Below, one piece after another: positions 7,862-16,021 of a stretch of 64,000 bases of DNA. Origin of the DNA: Streptomyces sp. M41(2017). GTDB lineage: Bacteria; Actinomycetota; Actinomycetes; Streptomycetales; Streptomycetaceae. The notes under the pieces are model-generated. The model saw only the letters and a program-made list of their open reading frames with translations. It made no database searches and was not told where the DNA came from. Made by a program: the position numbers and the translations under genes. Within the stretch, counting starts at the first letter, position 1. Each line of letters opens with the position of its first letter. The stretch covers positions 4,216,001-4,280,000 of the forward strand of contig NZ_MWFK01000001.1 of NCBI RefSeq assembly GCF_002078175.1, given 5' to 3'.

Positions 7862-9538
7862 GTGCTCTTCCTCTACACCGTCCTTATGGTGTGCTGCGCG
7901 ATCCTGCTCGTGGCGGGCATCGTCGAACAGCGGCGCCATTTCACCAACCTGGACAACATCCCCACCCGCGTGCTGGTCAACGGCATCCGCGGCAAGTCGT
8001 CCATCACCCGGCTCTGCGCCGGCGCGCTGCGCGGCGGCGGCCTCACCACCGTCGCCAAGACCACCGGCACCGCCGCCCGGTTCATCCATCCCGACGCCAC
8101 CGAGGAGCCGGTCTACCGCAAGTTCGGCATCGCCAACGTCGTCGAGCAGATCGGCATCGTCCGGCGCGCTGCCGCGTACAACCCGGACGCGCTCGTCATC
8201 GAGTGCATGGCAGTGATGCCGGCGCTCCAGGAGATCAACCAGTCCAAGCTGATCCGCTCCACGATCGGCGTGCTGTGCAACGTCCGTGAGGACCACCTGG
8301 CGGAGATGGGCCCCACCCTCGACGACGTGGCCCGTTCGCTCTCGCGGTCCATGCCGGAGGGCGGCATCTGCGTCACCGCCGAGCAGGAGCGCTTCGCGAT
8401 CCTCCAGGAGGAGGCCGACTCCCGCGACTGCAAGCTCATCTACGCCGACCCGGAGACGGTCTCGGACGACGAGCTGCGCGGGTTCAGCTGGTTCACCTTC
8501 AAAGAGAACGTGGCGATCGCGCTCACCGTCGCCGAACTGCTCGGCGTGGAGCGGGAGACGGCCCTCCAGGGCATGTACGACGCCCCGCCGGACCCCGGTG
8601 TCCTCTCCGTCGAGCGGTATGTCACCGAGGACGGCAAGAAGGTCCGCTTCGCCAACGTGTTCGCGGCCAACGACCCCGAGTCGACACTGATGAACATCAA
8701 CCAGCTCCTCGACCTCGGCGCCATCCACCGCCCCCTCAACGTGGTCATCAACTGCCGCCCCGACCGCGTCGAGCGCAACGGCCAGATGGGCGAGATCATC
8801 CCGGAACTGGACCCCGACAAGGTCTTCGTCATCGGCCACCCGGCGAAGAGCGCCATCGACGCCATGCCCGCCGAGTACCGCTCCCGTGCGGTCGACCTCG
8901 GGGGCGACCGCCGTGACCCGGACGAGTTCATGCGGCGCCTGCTCGCCGAACTCGGTCCGGACAGCTCGCTGGTGGCCATCGGCAACATCCACGGCCAGGG
9001 CGAGCACCTGCTGGAGCACCTCGCCGAACTTCCCGCCGACGAGAGCGCCGACGACGGAGCCGGGAGCGACGCCGTCGGCCGAAGGGACGCCAAGGGGAAC
9101 GGGCCCGGCGCCTCCGCCGCCCCGCACACCGCGGTGGCGGTGCGCGAGCACGTCGAGACCGTCCAGCTGTACGCGCCGCGGATCGACCCGTACCAGCGGT
9201 ACTCGGAGGCGTACGAGACGCGGTACGCACCGCAGACCAACCAGCCCCCGGCCCACGTCCCGACGCAGCGTTCCGCGGACAACCCGTACCCGCAGTCGGC
9301 GCAGTACGCGAACCGGCCGCAGCATCCGCACCCGACCGAGGGGGCGGCACGCGAGAGCCGCCGGCCGGAGCAGGCGCGCGCTACCTGGCCGGACGTATCG
9401 CAGGGACCCGCCGCCGCGCGGCCCCAGCCGCCCGGGCGCGGCGAACAGCCCCCGTCCCGGGGGCTGTTCGAACCCCGTGTTCCTCCCACCCACCCCGCCG
9501 ACGACCAGCAGTGGCACAGCCCAGGAGAGCCCCGTTGA
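7862..9538 (+). CDS. pgsB: Poly-gamma-glutamate synthase PgsB (Mur ligase family)
   Basis: Catalytic subunit of PGA synthase, an ATP-dependent amide ligase that extends gamma-linked polyglutamate at the inner face of the membrane. One N-terminal membrane helix (about 3-20) precedes the Mur-ligase nucleotide-binding motif GIRGKSS at 41-47. Conserved PgsB segments follow: FGIANVVEQIGIVRRA, IECMAVMPALQ, NVREDHLAEMGPT, NVFAANDPEST and NCRPDR. The core ends near residue 390, the size of Bacillus PgsB. About 165 further residues form a disordered tail rich in Pro, Gln, Arg and Tyr, which typical homologues lack. The GTG start lies 6 bp after the sensor stop, and its own stop overlaps the pgsC start. 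Confidence 0.92.
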   Translation: MLFLYTVLMVCCAILLVAGIVEQRRHFTNLDNIPTRVLVNGIRGKSSITRLCAGALRGGGLTTVAKTTGTAARFIHPDATEEPVYRKFGIANVVEQIGIVRRAAAYNPDALVIECMAVMPALQEINQSKLIRSTIGVLCNVREDHLAEMGPTLDDVARSLSRSMPEGGICVTAEQERFAILQEEADSRDCKLIYADPETVSDDELRGFSWFTFKENVAIALTVAELLGVERETALQGMYDAPPDPGVLSVERYVTEDGKKVRFANVFAANDPESTLMNINQLLDLGAIHRPLNVVINCRPDRVERNGQMGEIIPELDPDKVFVIGHPAKSAIDAMPAEYRSRAVDLGGDRRDPDEFMRRLLAELGPDSSLVAIGNIHGQGEHLLEHLAELPADESADDGAGSDAVGRRDAKGNGPGASAAPHTAVAVREHVETVQLYAPRIDPYQRYSEAYETRYAPQTNQPPAHVPTQRSADNPYPQSAQYANRPQHPHPTEGAARESRRPEQARATWPDVSQGPAAARPQPPGRGEQPPSRGLFEPRVPPTHPADDQQWHSPGEPR

Positions 9539-10017
9539 TCCCCTCCGTCCTCACCCCCGAGATCGCCGCGATCGGCATCGGCCTGGGCCTGATGTTCTCG
9601 CTGATCTGCTATCTCACGACCAACCTCTCACCCGGCGGCATGATCACGCCGGGCTGGCTGGCGCTCACCCTCATCGAGGACCTGCAGCGCGCCGCCCTCG
9701 TCGTGGGTGTCACCGTCCTGACGTACGTCACCACGCTGCTCCTCCAGCGCTTCGTGATCCTCTACGGCAAGCGTCTCTTCGCCGCCGTCGTGCTGTCCGG
9801 CGTGCTGATCCAGGCGACCGTGATCATCGTGCTCCAGATGGAGTTCCCGCTGCTCTACGCCAACCAGACCCTGGGCTTCATCGTCCCGGGTCTCGTCGGC
9901 TACCAGCTGGTGCGCCAGCCCAAGGCGGCGACGCTGCTGTCGACCGGCTCGGTCACGCTCGCCACCTATGTCGTGCTGACCGCCGGAATCCTTCTCGGCG
10001 CCATGCCGACCGCCTGA
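9535..10017 (+). CDS. pgsC: Poly-gamma-glutamate biosynthesis protein PgsC
   Basis: Small polytopic membrane subunit of the PGA synthase, 160 residues with about five hydrophobic segments. Diagnostic stretches are the N-terminal IGIGLGLMFSLICYLTTNLS followed by GGMITPGWLAL, the mid-protein segment FVILYGKRLFAA, and PGLVGYQLVRQ. In Bacillus, PgsC works with PgsB as the membrane part of the enzyme. I chose the TTG at 9535 because AGGAGA (9523-9528) sits 6 nt upstream and the TTG overlaps the pgsB stop as TTGA, the usual sign of translational coupling. A longer version from an ATG at 9511 would lie within pgsB without a ribosome site. Confidence 0.9.
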   Translation: MIPSVLTPEIAAIGIGLGLMFSLICYLTTNLSPGGMITPGWLALTLIEDLQRAALVVGVTVLTYVTTLLLQRFVILYGKRLFAAVVLSGVLIQATVIIVLQMEFPLLYANQTLGFIVPGLVGYQLVRQPKAATLLSTGSVTLATYVVLTAGILLGAMPTA

Positions 10018-10052
10018 CCCGCCTTCTCTTCGGAACCTCTGGAGCCGTCACC

Positions 10053-11111
10053 ATGCCGAAGCGCAAAGGCCGTCCCGTTCTTCACGCGGCCACCGTCCTC
10101 GTGCTGCTCACCGGCAGCGCCTTCCTCACCTTCGAACTCCGCAAGGACGAGGAGGCGAAGGTCCCGGCCGTGCAGGCCGTCACCGACCGGCCCGACCTGG
10201 AGAACTCGGGGAAGGCCACCGGCAAGCAGACCTGGGAGCGGCTGAACAATCCCACGCGCTCCGTCCTGCGCGGGGAGAACGGCGACATCCTTGCGACCTT
10301 CACGGACGGAGCCCGCACCGCGACCCTCCGCGGCCCCTCTCGCACCTTCACCGAGCCGGCCAACACCCAGTCCCGCGTGGTCACCCAGGACTGGGTGCGT
10401 CTCATGCCGGAGGCCTGGCGGAAGGGCGCCGAGAAGGAGAAGTGGTTCAAGGACTGGTTCAAGGAGTTCTACGGCAGCGAGGCCGACGACATCTTCGCGA
10501 TCGCCTTCCAGTACGTCGACGGCGCGCCGGTGAAGAAGGACGACGAGGGCGTTCCGTACGCGGGTGACGCGGTCTTCGGTCCGTTCAAGGACGACGGTGT
10601 CGACCGTCTCGAACAGAATGACTTCTACGACTACCTCGGTATCAACTACACGTTCCGCGACGGTTCCACCATGCAGGCCCGCAAGGAGCGCTACCGGGCC
10701 CTGGACTGTTCCGGCTTCATGCGGATGATCTGGGGCTACAGGGCCCGCTACCCCCTGATGGCCAGCAACACGTCCGGCGACGGACTGCCGCGCAGTGCCG
10801 ACGGCATGGCCCGCTCCAAGGTGGGAGTCGACATCCTGAAACTCTCCGGTCCCGCCCCCTGGTACACCCGTCCCAAGAACATCGATGTCGTCCAGCCCGG
10901 TGACCTGCTGTTCTTCAAGATGGACCACCGCACCGGCAACCACCTCGACCATGTGGCCCTGTATCTGGGCGTCGACACCGACGGGCACCGCGTCTTCATC
11001 TCCAGCCGTAAGGAGGTCAACGGGCCGACCATGGGTGACAAGGGCGGCGCGTCCCGGATCGACGGCAACGGCTTCTACGCCGGGCTGCTGCGCAGCGCCA
11101 AGCGCCTGTGA
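10053..11111 (+). CDS. NlpC/P60-superfamily exported hydrolase
   Basis: A 352-residue protein with an N-terminal membrane/signal segment (residues 10-28) and a C-terminal NlpC/P60-type cysteine peptidase domain. The catalytic Cys is C219 in ALDCSGFMRMIWGY, and the His is H300 in DHVALYLGVD; these are the two hallmark sites of the fold. The domain usually cleaves gamma-D-glutamyl bonds in peptidoglycan. In Bacillus the PGA depolymerase PgdS is also an NlpC/P60 enzyme, and with pgsC only 35 bp upstream, release or trimming of PGA is a reasonable inference. The central region (about 50-200) has no domain I recognise. ATG 10053 follows GGAG. A cell-wall DL-endopeptidase remains possible. Confidence 0.8.
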   Translation: MPKRKGRPVLHAATVLVLLTGSAFLTFELRKDEEAKVPAVQAVTDRPDLENSGKATGKQTWERLNNPTRSVLRGENGDILATFTDGARTATLRGPSRTFTEPANTQSRVVTQDWVRLMPEAWRKGAEKEKWFKDWFKEFYGSEADDIFAIAFQYVDGAPVKKDDEGVPYAGDAVFGPFKDDGVDRLEQNDFYDYLGINYTFRDGSTMQARKERYRALDCSGFMRMIWGYRARYPLMASNTSGDGLPRSADGMARSKVGVDILKLSGPAPWYTRPKNIDVVQPGDLLFFKMDHRTGNHLDHVALYLGVDTDGHRVFISSRKEVNGPTMGDKGGASRIDGNGFYAGLLRSAKRL

Positions 11112-11163
11112 GCGGGCGGGGGCGGGCCTCGGCGGGCGGCGCGTCCCCGATTAAGGTGAACCG

Positions 11164-12180
11164 GTGAACGTCGACTGGCTCATACGCGGCCGCGACGGCA
11201 GGCTCAGTGTGTACCTGCTGTCGGAGGCCGCCGTCCGCTGCCGGGCGGAGCGTGGACCCGGTGGCCCCTGGGACCCGCCGCGCACCGTGGGCGGCGGCCA
11301 ACGCCTGCACCCCGTACTGGCCCTGGGCCAGGGATCCGACCGTTACGCCCACCTCGTCTCCTGGCGTCCGACGGTCCGTGACGAGTCCGGCCTCGTCCAC
11401 TCGACCCACTACCGGCCGGACCTCGCCGCGCTCGACTGGCACCCGATCGGGCATCCCAACCGCACCGGGGACCGGACCGGCACCCCGGCCGTCGCCGTCG
11501 ACGCGCAGGGGCGTGCCCATGTCTTCGTCCGCAACAAGGGCGGCGGGGTGAGCATGATCGCGCAGAAGCTCAAGGGCGGCTGGGGGCCCTGGCGCGACCT
11601 CAAGGGGCGCGATGTCCAAGGGGACTTGGCGGCCGTCACGGGAACGTCCGGCCTGGTCGAGCTGTACGCGGCCGTGCCGGACGGTGTCCTGCACTGGCGC
11701 CAGGAGGAGGCGGGTGGCCAACCGGCCCTGGAGGAGGCGCTGGAGGCACCGGTCCGCGCGGACACCCTGCGCGCGCTCGCGACGTCCTTCGACTCCACCA
11801 CGCTCTTCTTCACCGACGCGTCGGGCGACGTGTGCGCCTGGCGTCCCGGCGCCAAGCCCGCGCCCGTCCTCGCCTCCGCCGGACCCGGGCCCGTCTGCGC
11901 CATCCGCTGCGAACTCGACGGGCACGACTGCACGTTGCTCGCTCAGCGGTCCGCGAGCGGGCGGGTGGCGTTCGCCGCGTATCCCACCGAGGACGAGGCG
12001 GCCGGGGCGTGGTGGACGGAGTCGGGGCCCGAGCTTCCCGCCGACGCGTTGGTGTCGTTGGCGGAGGACGAGCACGGGCGGGTCGTCGCCGCGAGTCTCT
12101 CCCCGGCGACCGGGGAACTCCTGCTCACCCGGCGCAAGCCCGAACCGGTTCTCGCCCTGGAGCCCTGGCACCCGGTGTGA
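11164..12180 (+). CDS. Predicted beta-propeller (PLL-like lectin fold) protein
   Basis: A 338-residue protein without signal peptide or membrane segment. It has repeated units of about 45-50 residues, each with an aromatic-rich strand and a turn such as AVAVDAQGRAHVFVRN, VELYAAVPDGVLHWRQ and FFTDASGDVCAWRP, the pattern of bacterial PLL/Fucolectin-type beta-propellers. Ligand and function are unknown. The GTG at 11164 follows AAGGTG at a suitable distance. It lies 52 bp after the NlpC/P60 gene on the same strand, so it may be the last gene of the PGA operon. The lack of a secretion signal argues against a direct role outside the cell. Confidence 0.6.
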   Translation: MNVDWLIRGRDGRLSVYLLSEAAVRCRAERGPGGPWDPPRTVGGGQRLHPVLALGQGSDRYAHLVSWRPTVRDESGLVHSTHYRPDLAALDWHPIGHPNRTGDRTGTPAVAVDAQGRAHVFVRNKGGGVSMIAQKLKGGWGPWRDLKGRDVQGDLAAVTGTSGLVELYAAVPDGVLHWRQEEAGGQPALEEALEAPVRADTLRALATSFDSTTLFFTDASGDVCAWRPGAKPAPVLASAGPGPVCAIRCELDGHDCTLLAQRSASGRVAFAAYPTEDEAAGAWWTESGPELPADALVSLAEDEHGRVVAASLSPATGELLLTRRKPEPVLALEPWHPV

Positions 12181-12300
12181 CCCGGGAGGCTCCTTTCGCC
12201 CCCTCCGCCCCTGTCCGTCCCGTACCCGGGGCGCTGCCGTGGGACCCCGTTCCCAATCGCCGGAGGGGCTGGATTCTCCTCGTCGGCTCCCCGGACACGA

Positions 12301-12336
12301 CGGTGCCCCGCAGGCCGACTGGCCTGCGGGGCACCG
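12301..12336. terminator. Strong bidirectional terminator
   Basis: A perfect 16-bp stem (12301-12316 with 12321-12336) closes a 4-nt GACT loop between the convergent propeller and fatty-acid oxidation genes. It is among the best terminators in the window. Confidence 0.9.
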
Positions 12337-12354
12337 GTGTGACTCAGCGGAGCG

Positions 12355-14490
12355 TCACGCGGGGACCGAGGCGAGGCCCTGCGCGAGGAAACGCTTGCCG
12401 GTGGCCCGCTCGGAGACACCCTCGCGGTCCAGGTACGGCGTGATCCCACCGAGGTGGAACGGCCAGCCGGCACCGGTGATCAGGCAGAGGTCGATGTCCT
12501 GCGCCTCGGCGACGACACCCTCGTCGAGCATGAGCCGGATCTCCTGGGCGACGGCGTCCAGGACGCGGTCACGGACCTGCTCCTCGGTCAGGACGGAATC
12601 GCCCTGCTGGAGGAGAGCCGCCACCTCGGGGTCCAGCTCCGGCTTGAAGCCGTTCTCGGCGGAGTAGACGTAGAAGCCGCGCTTGCCCGCCTTGACGACC
12701 GCCGCGAGGTTCGGGGAGACCGTGAAGCGGTCCGGGAAGGCCCGGTTGAGGGTCTCCGAGACGTGCAGACCGATCGCGGGACCGACCAGCTCCAGGAGGA
12801 CCAGGGGAGACATCGGCAGGCCCAGGGGCTCGACCGCCTTCTCCGCGACCTCGACCGGCGTGCCCTCGTCGATGACGTTCTGGATCTCGCCCATGAAGCG
12901 GGTGAGGATGCGGTTCACGACGAACGCCGGGGCGTCCTTCACCAGAACCGCGGTCTTCTTCAGCTTCTTGGCGACGGCGAACGCCGTGGCGAGCGAGGCG
13001 TCGTCCGTCTGCTCGCCGCGCACGATCTCCAGGAGCGGGAGGATCGCGACGGGGTTGAAGAAGTGGAAGCCGACGACCCGCTCGGGGTTCTTCAGCTTCG
13101 ACGCCATCTCGCTGACCGACAGCGAGGAGGTGTTGGTGGCGAGGATCGCGTGCGCCGGGGCGACCGCCTCGACCTCCGCGAACACCTGCTGCTTGACACC
13201 GATCTCCTCGAACACGGCCTCGATGATGAAGTCCGCGTCGGAGAAGCCCTCGGCCTTGTCGAGCACACCGGAGACCAGGGCCTTCAGGCGGTTGGCCTTG
13301 TCCTGGTTGACGCGGCCCTTGAGGAGCAGCTTGTCGATCTCGGCGTGGACGTAGCCCACACCCTTGTCGACGCGCTCCTGGTCGATGTCGGTCAGCACGA
13401 CCGGCACCTCCAGGCGGCGCAGGAACAGCAGCGCCAGCTGGGAGGCCATCAGGCCCGCGCCGACGACGCCGACCTTGGTGACCGGACGCGCGAGGGACTT
13501 GTCCGGCGCGCCCGCCGGACGCTTGCCGCGCTTCTGGACCAGGTTGAAGGCGTAGATGCCCGCCCGCAGTTCGCCGCCCATGATCAGGTCGGCGAGCGCC
13601 GTGTCCTCGGCGTCGAAGCCCTTCTGCAGGTCCCCGTCCTTCGCCGCGGCGATGATGTCGAGCGCGCGGTAGGCGGCCGGAGCGGCCCCGTGCACCTTGC
13701 CGTCGGCGATGCCCCGGCCGCGCGCGACGGCCTGGTCCCAGGCCTCACCGCGGTCGATCGCCGGGCGCTCGATGGCGATGTCGCCCTTGAGGACGGCGGC
13801 CGTCCACAGCAGCGACTGCTCCAGGAAGTCCGCGCCCTCGAACAGCGCGTCGGCGATGCCGAGGTCGTAGACCTGGCCGCCCTTGAGCTGCTTGTTCTGG
13901 TTGAGCGAGTTCTCGATGATCACCGAGACGGCCTTGTCGGCGCCGATCAGGTTCGGCAGGATCGTGCAGCCGCCCCAGCCGGGGACCAGACCGAGGAAGA
14001 CCTCGGGCAGCGAGAACGCCGGCAGGGCCGCGGAGACGGTCCGGTAGGTGCAGTGCAGACCGACCTCGACGCCACCGCCCATCGCCGCGCCGTTGTAGTA
14101 GGCGAAGGTCGGGACCGCGAGGCCCGACAGCCGCTTGAAGACCTCGTGGCCGCCCTTGCCGATGGCGAGCGCGTCCTCGTGCCGCTTGAGCAGCTCGACA
14201 CCCTTGAGGTCGGCGCCGACCGCGAAGATGAACGGCTTGCCGGTGATGCCGATACCGACGATCTCGCCGGCCGCGGCCTCCTTCTCGACCTGGTCGAGGG
14301 CGGCGTCGAGGTTCGCCAGCGACGCCGGGCCGAAGGTGGTCGGCTTGGTGTGGTCGAAGCCGTTGTCGAGCGTGATCAGCGCGAAGCGCCCGGCGTTGAA
14401 CGGCAGGTCGAGGTGGCGTACGTGCGCGGACGTCACGACCTCGTCGGGGAACAGCTCGGCCGCGCCCTTGAGGAGTTCGGTGGTGCTCAC
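12355..14490 (-). CDS. fadB: Multifunctional fatty-acid oxidation enzyme (enoyl-CoA hydratase/3-hydroxyacyl-CoA dehydrogenase)
   Basis: A 711-residue cytosolic fusion. The N-terminal crotonase domain hydrates trans-2-enoyl-CoA and the C-terminal domains oxidise 3-hydroxyacyl-CoA with NAD+. The crotonase part includes YYNGAAMGGGVEVGLHC and the acidic active-site segment FSLPEVFLGLVPGWGG. The dehydrogenase part starts with the nucleotide-binding loop VGVVGAGLMASQ at about 345, followed by TNTSSLSVSEMA and GFHFFNPV with the catalytic His. The GTG at 14490 has GGAGGC just upstream and overlaps the thiolase stop as GTGA, so translation of the two is coupled, as in bacterial fadAB operons. It ends the operon before a strong terminator. 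Confidence 0.92.
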   Translation of the reverse strand: MSTTELLKGAAELFPDEVVTSAHVRHLDLPFNAGRFALITLDNGFDHTKPTTFGPASLANLDAALDQVEKEAAAGEIVGIGITGKPFIFAVGADLKGVELLKRHEDALAIGKGGHEVFKRLSGLAVPTFAYYNGAAMGGGVEVGLHCTYRTVSAALPAFSLPEVFLGLVPGWGGCTILPNLIGADKAVSVIIENSLNQNKQLKGGQVYDLGIADALFEGADFLEQSLLWTAAVLKGDIAIERPAIDRGEAWDQAVARGRGIADGKVHGAAPAAYRALDIIAAAKDGDLQKGFDAEDTALADLIMGGELRAGIYAFNLVQKRGKRPAGAPDKSLARPVTKVGVVGAGLMASQLALLFLRRLEVPVVLTDIDQERVDKGVGYVHAEIDKLLLKGRVNQDKANRLKALVSGVLDKAEGFSDADFIIEAVFEEIGVKQQVFAEVEAVAPAHAILATNTSSLSVSEMASKLKNPERVVGFHFFNPVAILPLLEIVRGEQTDDASLATAFAVAKKLKKTAVLVKDAPAFVVNRILTRFMGEIQNVIDEGTPVEVAEKAVEPLGLPMSPLVLLELVGPAIGLHVSETLNRAFPDRFTVSPNLAAVVKAGKRGFYVYSAENGFKPELDPEVAALLQQGDSVLTEEQVRDRVLDAVAQEIRLMLDEGVVAEAQDIDLCLITGAGWPFHLGGITPYLDREGVSERATGKRFLAQGLASVPA

Positions 14491-15713
14491 TTGTCGCCTC
14501 CGGCGTCCTTGTGGTGCGGGTTCTCCCAGATGACCGTGGCGCCCATGCCGAAGCCGACGCACATGGTCGTGAGGCCGTAGCGGACCTCCGGCTGCTCCTC
14601 GAACTGGCGGGCCAGCTGCGTCATCAGACGGACGCCGGAGGAGGCGAGCGGGTGGCCGTAGGCGATGGCGCCGCCGTACTGGTTGACGCGCGCGTCGTCG
14701 TCGGCGATGCCGTAGTGCTCCAGGAACGCGAGCACCTGGACGGCGAAGGCCTCGTTGATCTCGAAGAGGTTGATGTCCTCGATCGACAGACCGGCCTTCG
14801 CGAGCGCCTTCTCCGTCGCCGGGATCGGGCCGTAACCCATGACCTCCGGCTCGACACCCGCGAAGGCGTACGAGACGAGGCGCATCCGCACGGGCAGGTC
14901 GTGCTCGCGGGCGAAGTCCTCGGAGGCGATGATCGAGGCGGTCGCGCCGTCGTTCAGACCGGCCGCGTTGCCCGCGGTGACCCGGCCGTGCACGCGGAAC
15001 GGGGTCTTGAGACCGGAGAGGTTCTCCAGCGTGGTGCCCGGACGCATCGGCTCGTCGGCGGTGACCAGGCCCCAGCCCGTCTCACCGACCTCCGCGTTGG
15101 TGTTGCGCACCGAGACGGGCACCAGGTCCTGCTGGATCTTGCCGTTGGCGTACGCCTTGGCGGCCTTCTCCTGCGAGCGCACGGCGTACTCGTCGGCGCG
15201 ACGCTTGGTGATCGTGGGGTAGCGGTCGTGCAGGTTCTCGGCGGTCATGCCCATGAACAGGGCGGACTCGTCGACCAGCTTCTCGCTGACGAACCGCGGG
15301 TTCGGGTCCACGCCCTCGCCCATGGGGTGACGGCCCATGTGCTCGACACCGCCGGCGATGACGGCGTCGTACGCGCCGAAGGCGATGGAGCCCGCGGTGC
15401 TGGTGACGGCGGTCAGCGCGCCCGCGCACATGCGGTCGATGGAGTAGCCGGGGACCGACTGGGGCAGCCCGGCGAGGATGCCGGCCGTGCGCCCCAGGGT
15501 GAGGCCCTGGTCGCCGATCTGCGTGGTCGCGGCGATGGCGACCTCGTCGATCTTCTGGGGGTCAAGACCGGGGTTGCGGCGCAGCAGCTCCCGGATGGCC
15601 TTCACGACGAGGTCGTCGGCGCGGGTCTCGTGGTAGATGCCCTTCGGGCCCGCCTTGCCGAACGGGGTGCGGACGCCGTCGACGAAGACGACGTCCCTGA
15701 CGGTACGAGGCAC
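14487..15713 (-). CDS. fadA: Acyl-CoA thiolase (acetyl-CoA acyltransferase)
   Basis: Thiolase of 408 residues that cleaves 3-ketoacyl-CoA in the last step of beta-oxidation. All three catalytic positions are visible: the acyl-accepting Cys C96 in DRMCAGALTAVTS, the His at about 354 in YGHPLASSGVR, and the second Cys at about 385 in TTMCVGFGMG. The substrate-binding segment GNAAGLNDGATA is also typical. I chose the GTG at 15713 because GGAGGAGAG lies upstream; a frame from 15743 would remove that ribosome site. It is the first gene of a two-gene operon with the FadB-like enzyme and has palindromes in its promoter region. A purely anabolic role is less likely in this pairing. Confidence 0.92.
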   Translation of the reverse strand: MPRTVRDVVFVDGVRTPFGKAGPKGIYHETRADDLVVKAIRELLRRNPGLDPQKIDEVAIAATTQIGDQGLTLGRTAGILAGLPQSVPGYSIDRMCAGALTAVTSTAGSIAFGAYDAVIAGGVEHMGRHPMGEGVDPNPRFVSEKLVDESALFMGMTAENLHDRYPTITKRRADEYAVRSQEKAAKAYANGKIQQDLVPVSVRNTNAEVGETGWGLVTADEPMRPGTTLENLSGLKTPFRVHGRVTAGNAAGLNDGATASIIASEDFAREHDLPVRMRLVSYAFAGVEPEVMGYGPIPATEKALAKAGLSIEDINLFEINEAFAVQVLAFLEHYGIADDDARVNQYGGAIAYGHPLASSGVRLMTQLARQFEEQPEVRYGLTTMCVGFGMGATVIWENPHHKDAGGDK

Positions 15714-15761
15714 GATGGCTCTCCTCCAGATGCGGGATGGCACTGCTGCGCGGGCACACGC

Positions 15762-15799
15762 CTGAGCGCGCGCTCAGCACCCATGCTACTTACGAGTAA
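15762..15799 (-). promoter_or_regulatory. Two operator-like palindromes upstream of the beta-oxidation operon
   Basis: CTGAGCGCGCGCTCAG (15762-15777) is a perfect 16-bp palindrome 49 bp upstream of the thiolase start. Next to it, TTACGAGTAA (15790-15799) is a second inverted repeat with a 2-bp centre in a short AT-rich patch that may hold the -10 region. A TetR- or GntR-type fatty-acid regulator is a reasonable inference. The rest of the gap up to 16021 holds nothing I can name. Confidence 0.45.
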
Positions 15800-16021
15800 C
15801 CATCGTGCCCAGTCCCGCGGCCGGGAGCGGCGAAGGTCACATCCGTAAGGCGTACGCAGGGATCCGCGGGCAGGGCGGCGTGTGCTCCCGCCCGGCTCGC
15901 GGATCTTGGCGTGATCTCGACGCTCCGGGCCGGCCTCCGGAGCCCGTTCGGCGTAGTCCCGGTGGCCACAGGCGTCGCGGCGCGCCCCTTCAGGGGCTGT
16001 CCAAGGCCCTACGAGGGGTCT

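Noticed and set aside
7679..9517. 600-codon open frame antisense to pgsB
   Set aside because: Same cause; the plus strand encodes a motif-complete PgsB, and the antisense product has no hydrophobic or domain pattern.
12454..15848. Two long plus-strand frames opposite the fadB/fadA genes
   Set aside because: Product is His/Arg/Asp-rich low complexity and covers conserved enzymes on the other strand.
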